64,000 nt of DNA from Mesocentrotus franciscanus (taxonomy: Eukaryota > Echinodermata > Echinoidea > Camarodonta > Strongylocentrotidae), in assembly GCA_037976565.1 (NCBI GenBank), contig CP137685.1, forward strand, positions 21,471,032 through 21,535,031, written 5' to 3'. Under the pieces are notes generated by a model. That model was not told the DNA's origin, did not search any database, and saw nothing but the letters and a program-made list of their open reading frames with translations. Position 1 is the stretch's first letter; every line of letters begins with the position of its first letter. The position numbers and the translations under genes are program-made. Shown here piece by piece: positions 62,361-64,000 of the stretch.

Positions 62361-62604
62361 GGAAAGAATAAGCTTCAAATATTACTCCTGTAGAGAGATT
62401 TTGCAACTAAAAAGTAAACTCTCAATCTTTAACATTAAAGTGACTTGTGAGTAGATTACTTACACCCTTACATGTACATGCTCCCATAAAATAGGGCCAG
62501 AATGCGGAACCGAGGTCCGACTTGGGTTCCATATGCAGTTATTCTTGATTTTCATCATAATCCTTATCCGTCAGCCCATCGATAGCTGAGTGACGTCTTT
62601 TTTT

Positions 62605-63592
62605 TTAAGGGCAAGTCCACTCCAAAAATAACTTACTTTCAATAAAACCAGAAAAATCAGACAAACCAATCAAAAAAAGTTTGAGCAAAATCGGATAATT
62701 AATAAGAAAGTTATGAATTTTTGAAAAAGTATGTAAAATTATGGAACAATGAGAATCACAACACAAATTGCCAAGATGGTTATCAGTTTGTGACGTCATG
62801 TCCTCACAACTTATCAATTGCTTTATATAGTTTAATCCCATTAATTTCCCTTTTTATCCCCCAAAACTTGATTTCCCCATGCCTTTGCCCAGGATATATG
62901 ATTTGTATCATATTGCGTGCATGACATTTCCCAAAAACGTTTATGAATTTTGAAGAATTGATACTATTTTCTTAATATTGTATGCATATTGTATGCTTAA
63001 TAATAGTTTATCAAAATTCAATTTTTTCATGATTTAACTGGACAAAAATTACTCTTTATTTGTGCATCCACACAAAAACATACTGTAAACGTGGTAATAT
63101 TCGCAGTGCTTTAATTTTCGCAAATTTCGGGCTAAAGTCGGTGTCCGCGAATTTTAGAACTCAGGAAAATATAAGCATGAGTTCTTATGCATGTTTTGAA
63201 CGGGCTGAATTGCGTGCAACGCGAATTTAAGAACCCGCGAATAAGTTTTGAGGTCGCTCAGCGCGAAAAAATTCATCGCGCAAAAATAACAGCGTTTACA
63301 GTATTACTAACAATCTAACTTGGATGCTGGTGTGAAGAAATAAGATTCTTAGGGTGAAAATAGGACATTTATATTATCAATATAAAGAAAATAATTAGTG
63401 AGGACCATACATCACAGACTCATGAGTGAGTTGCCAATTTGTGCAGTGATTTTCAAAGTTTTTCATGTCATTAAAAATTCATAACTTTCTTATTAGTTAT
63501 CCGATTTTGCTCAAACTTTTTTTGATTGGTTTGTCTGATTTTTCTGGTTCTATTGAAAGTAAGTTATTTTTGGAGTGGACTTGGGCTTTAAG
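62605..63592. mobile_element. TTAA-type element DI copy 2
   Basis: The ends are ttaagggcaagtccactcc and ggagtggacttgggctttaa, with terminal arms of about 180 bp. Its interior is inverted relative to copy 1 and carries a further insertion at 63081-63304. Confidence 0.85.
63081..63304. mobile_element. Small TA-flanked MITE nested in DI copy 2
   Basis: The ends are tactgtaaacgtggtaatat and ataacagcgtttacagta. The interior has paired CG-rich words (attttcgcaaatttcgg, gcgaatttaagaacccgcga). The homologous position in the 1370-2139 copy lacks it, which shows it inserted later; the flanking TA suggests a Tc1/mariner-type target. Confidence 0.8.
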
Positions 63593-63944
63593 GTTCATTT
63601 TATACATTCTAACTGTACACAAATTATTTTTAAGGGGATTATTACACTTTAAAAATAAATTCTCCAAATGAAACTCTGCTGTTTTTACAGAAAATTAAAA
63701 AGTAGCTCCTGTAGACAAGAAATTATTTTTTGTACATACAATTTCATTATATTAGGCAATAGGCATACAGTATGCCTACACATGTTATGAAGAGCATGCT
63801 TTCTCTCCCATCTTCATATCTCTCCCACCACTGTCATCCAACACATTCCTCAATAAGGAAGATAATTAAAACAAGTTCCACACTGTAATCCAATAAACAA
63901 AGGGTCCCATTTAAGCTGCATTGGGAGGTCGATATGGATTCCCA

Positions 63945-64000
63945 GTTTGTCTAATGCCCATTTGGTCTACTCCCAATATGGTCTAATAATCATTTATTAT
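63945..64000. repeat. TTTGGTCTA short repeats at window edge
   Basis: cagtttgtctaatgcccatt and tggtctactcccaatatggt follow the same word pattern as 56846-57112. Confidence 0.7.

Noticed and set aside
52321..64000. First PDZ exon of the PDLIM gene
   Set aside because: I looked on the minus strand for PWGF or GGKDF-like codons with a phase-0 donor and found no match; it is probably outside the window.
1..64000. CRISPR arrays, operons or phage-like systems
   Set aside because: The spliced gene, SINEs, LINEs and microsatellites show a metazoan genome; the tandem arrays have no repeat-spacer structure.

Overview
The window is eukaryotic, AT-rich and repeat-laden. It has no dense ORFs. It has GT-AG introns, many microsatellites, tRNA-derived SINEs, LINE fragments and many short inverted-repeat transposons. 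The repeat style and an ALP-type muscle/cytoskeletal gene suggest a marine deuterostome invertebrate, most likely an echinoderm such as a sea urchin. That assignment is inference.

One gene is firmly supported, on the minus strand: a PDZ and LIM domain protein of the ALP subfamily (PDLIM1-4 type). Seven exons can be traced in transcription order: the second half of the PDZ domain (52320-52169), a short linker (16662-16578), a ZM-motif exon (15940-15744), a linker exon (14608-14481), a linker plus LIM start exon (13849-13683), the LIM middle (13046-12961) and the LIM end with stop codon (9405-9341). Phases agree at every junction except inside 13683-13849, which carries an apparent double frameshift. 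The exon with the start codon and the first half of the PDZ domain was not found and probably lies beyond the right edge. The PDZ-to-linker intron spans about 35.5 kb.

Region by region: 1-9340 is 3' of the gene, with several inverted-repeat elements and a CpG-richer patch near 2.9-3.2 kb. 9.3-16.7 kb holds the six 3' exons plus tandem repeats and SINEs. 16.7-52.2 kb is the giant intron, made of nested MITEs (many with TTAA target sites), a hAT-type element, LINE 3' ends, SINEs and five tandem arrays, several interrupted by insertions. 52.4-64 kb is the 5' intron, with more MITEs and an extraordinary palindromic array at 57.3-57.9 kb.

The window's novelty lies in its repeat architecture: nested insertions with readable target sites, a roughly 600-bp array of GATAAAC/GTTTATC palindromes inside a terminal inverted repeat, a decayed duplicate of the ZM exon, and a PDZ exon squeezed between two transposons. 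No defence system, operon or other multigene system was seen.
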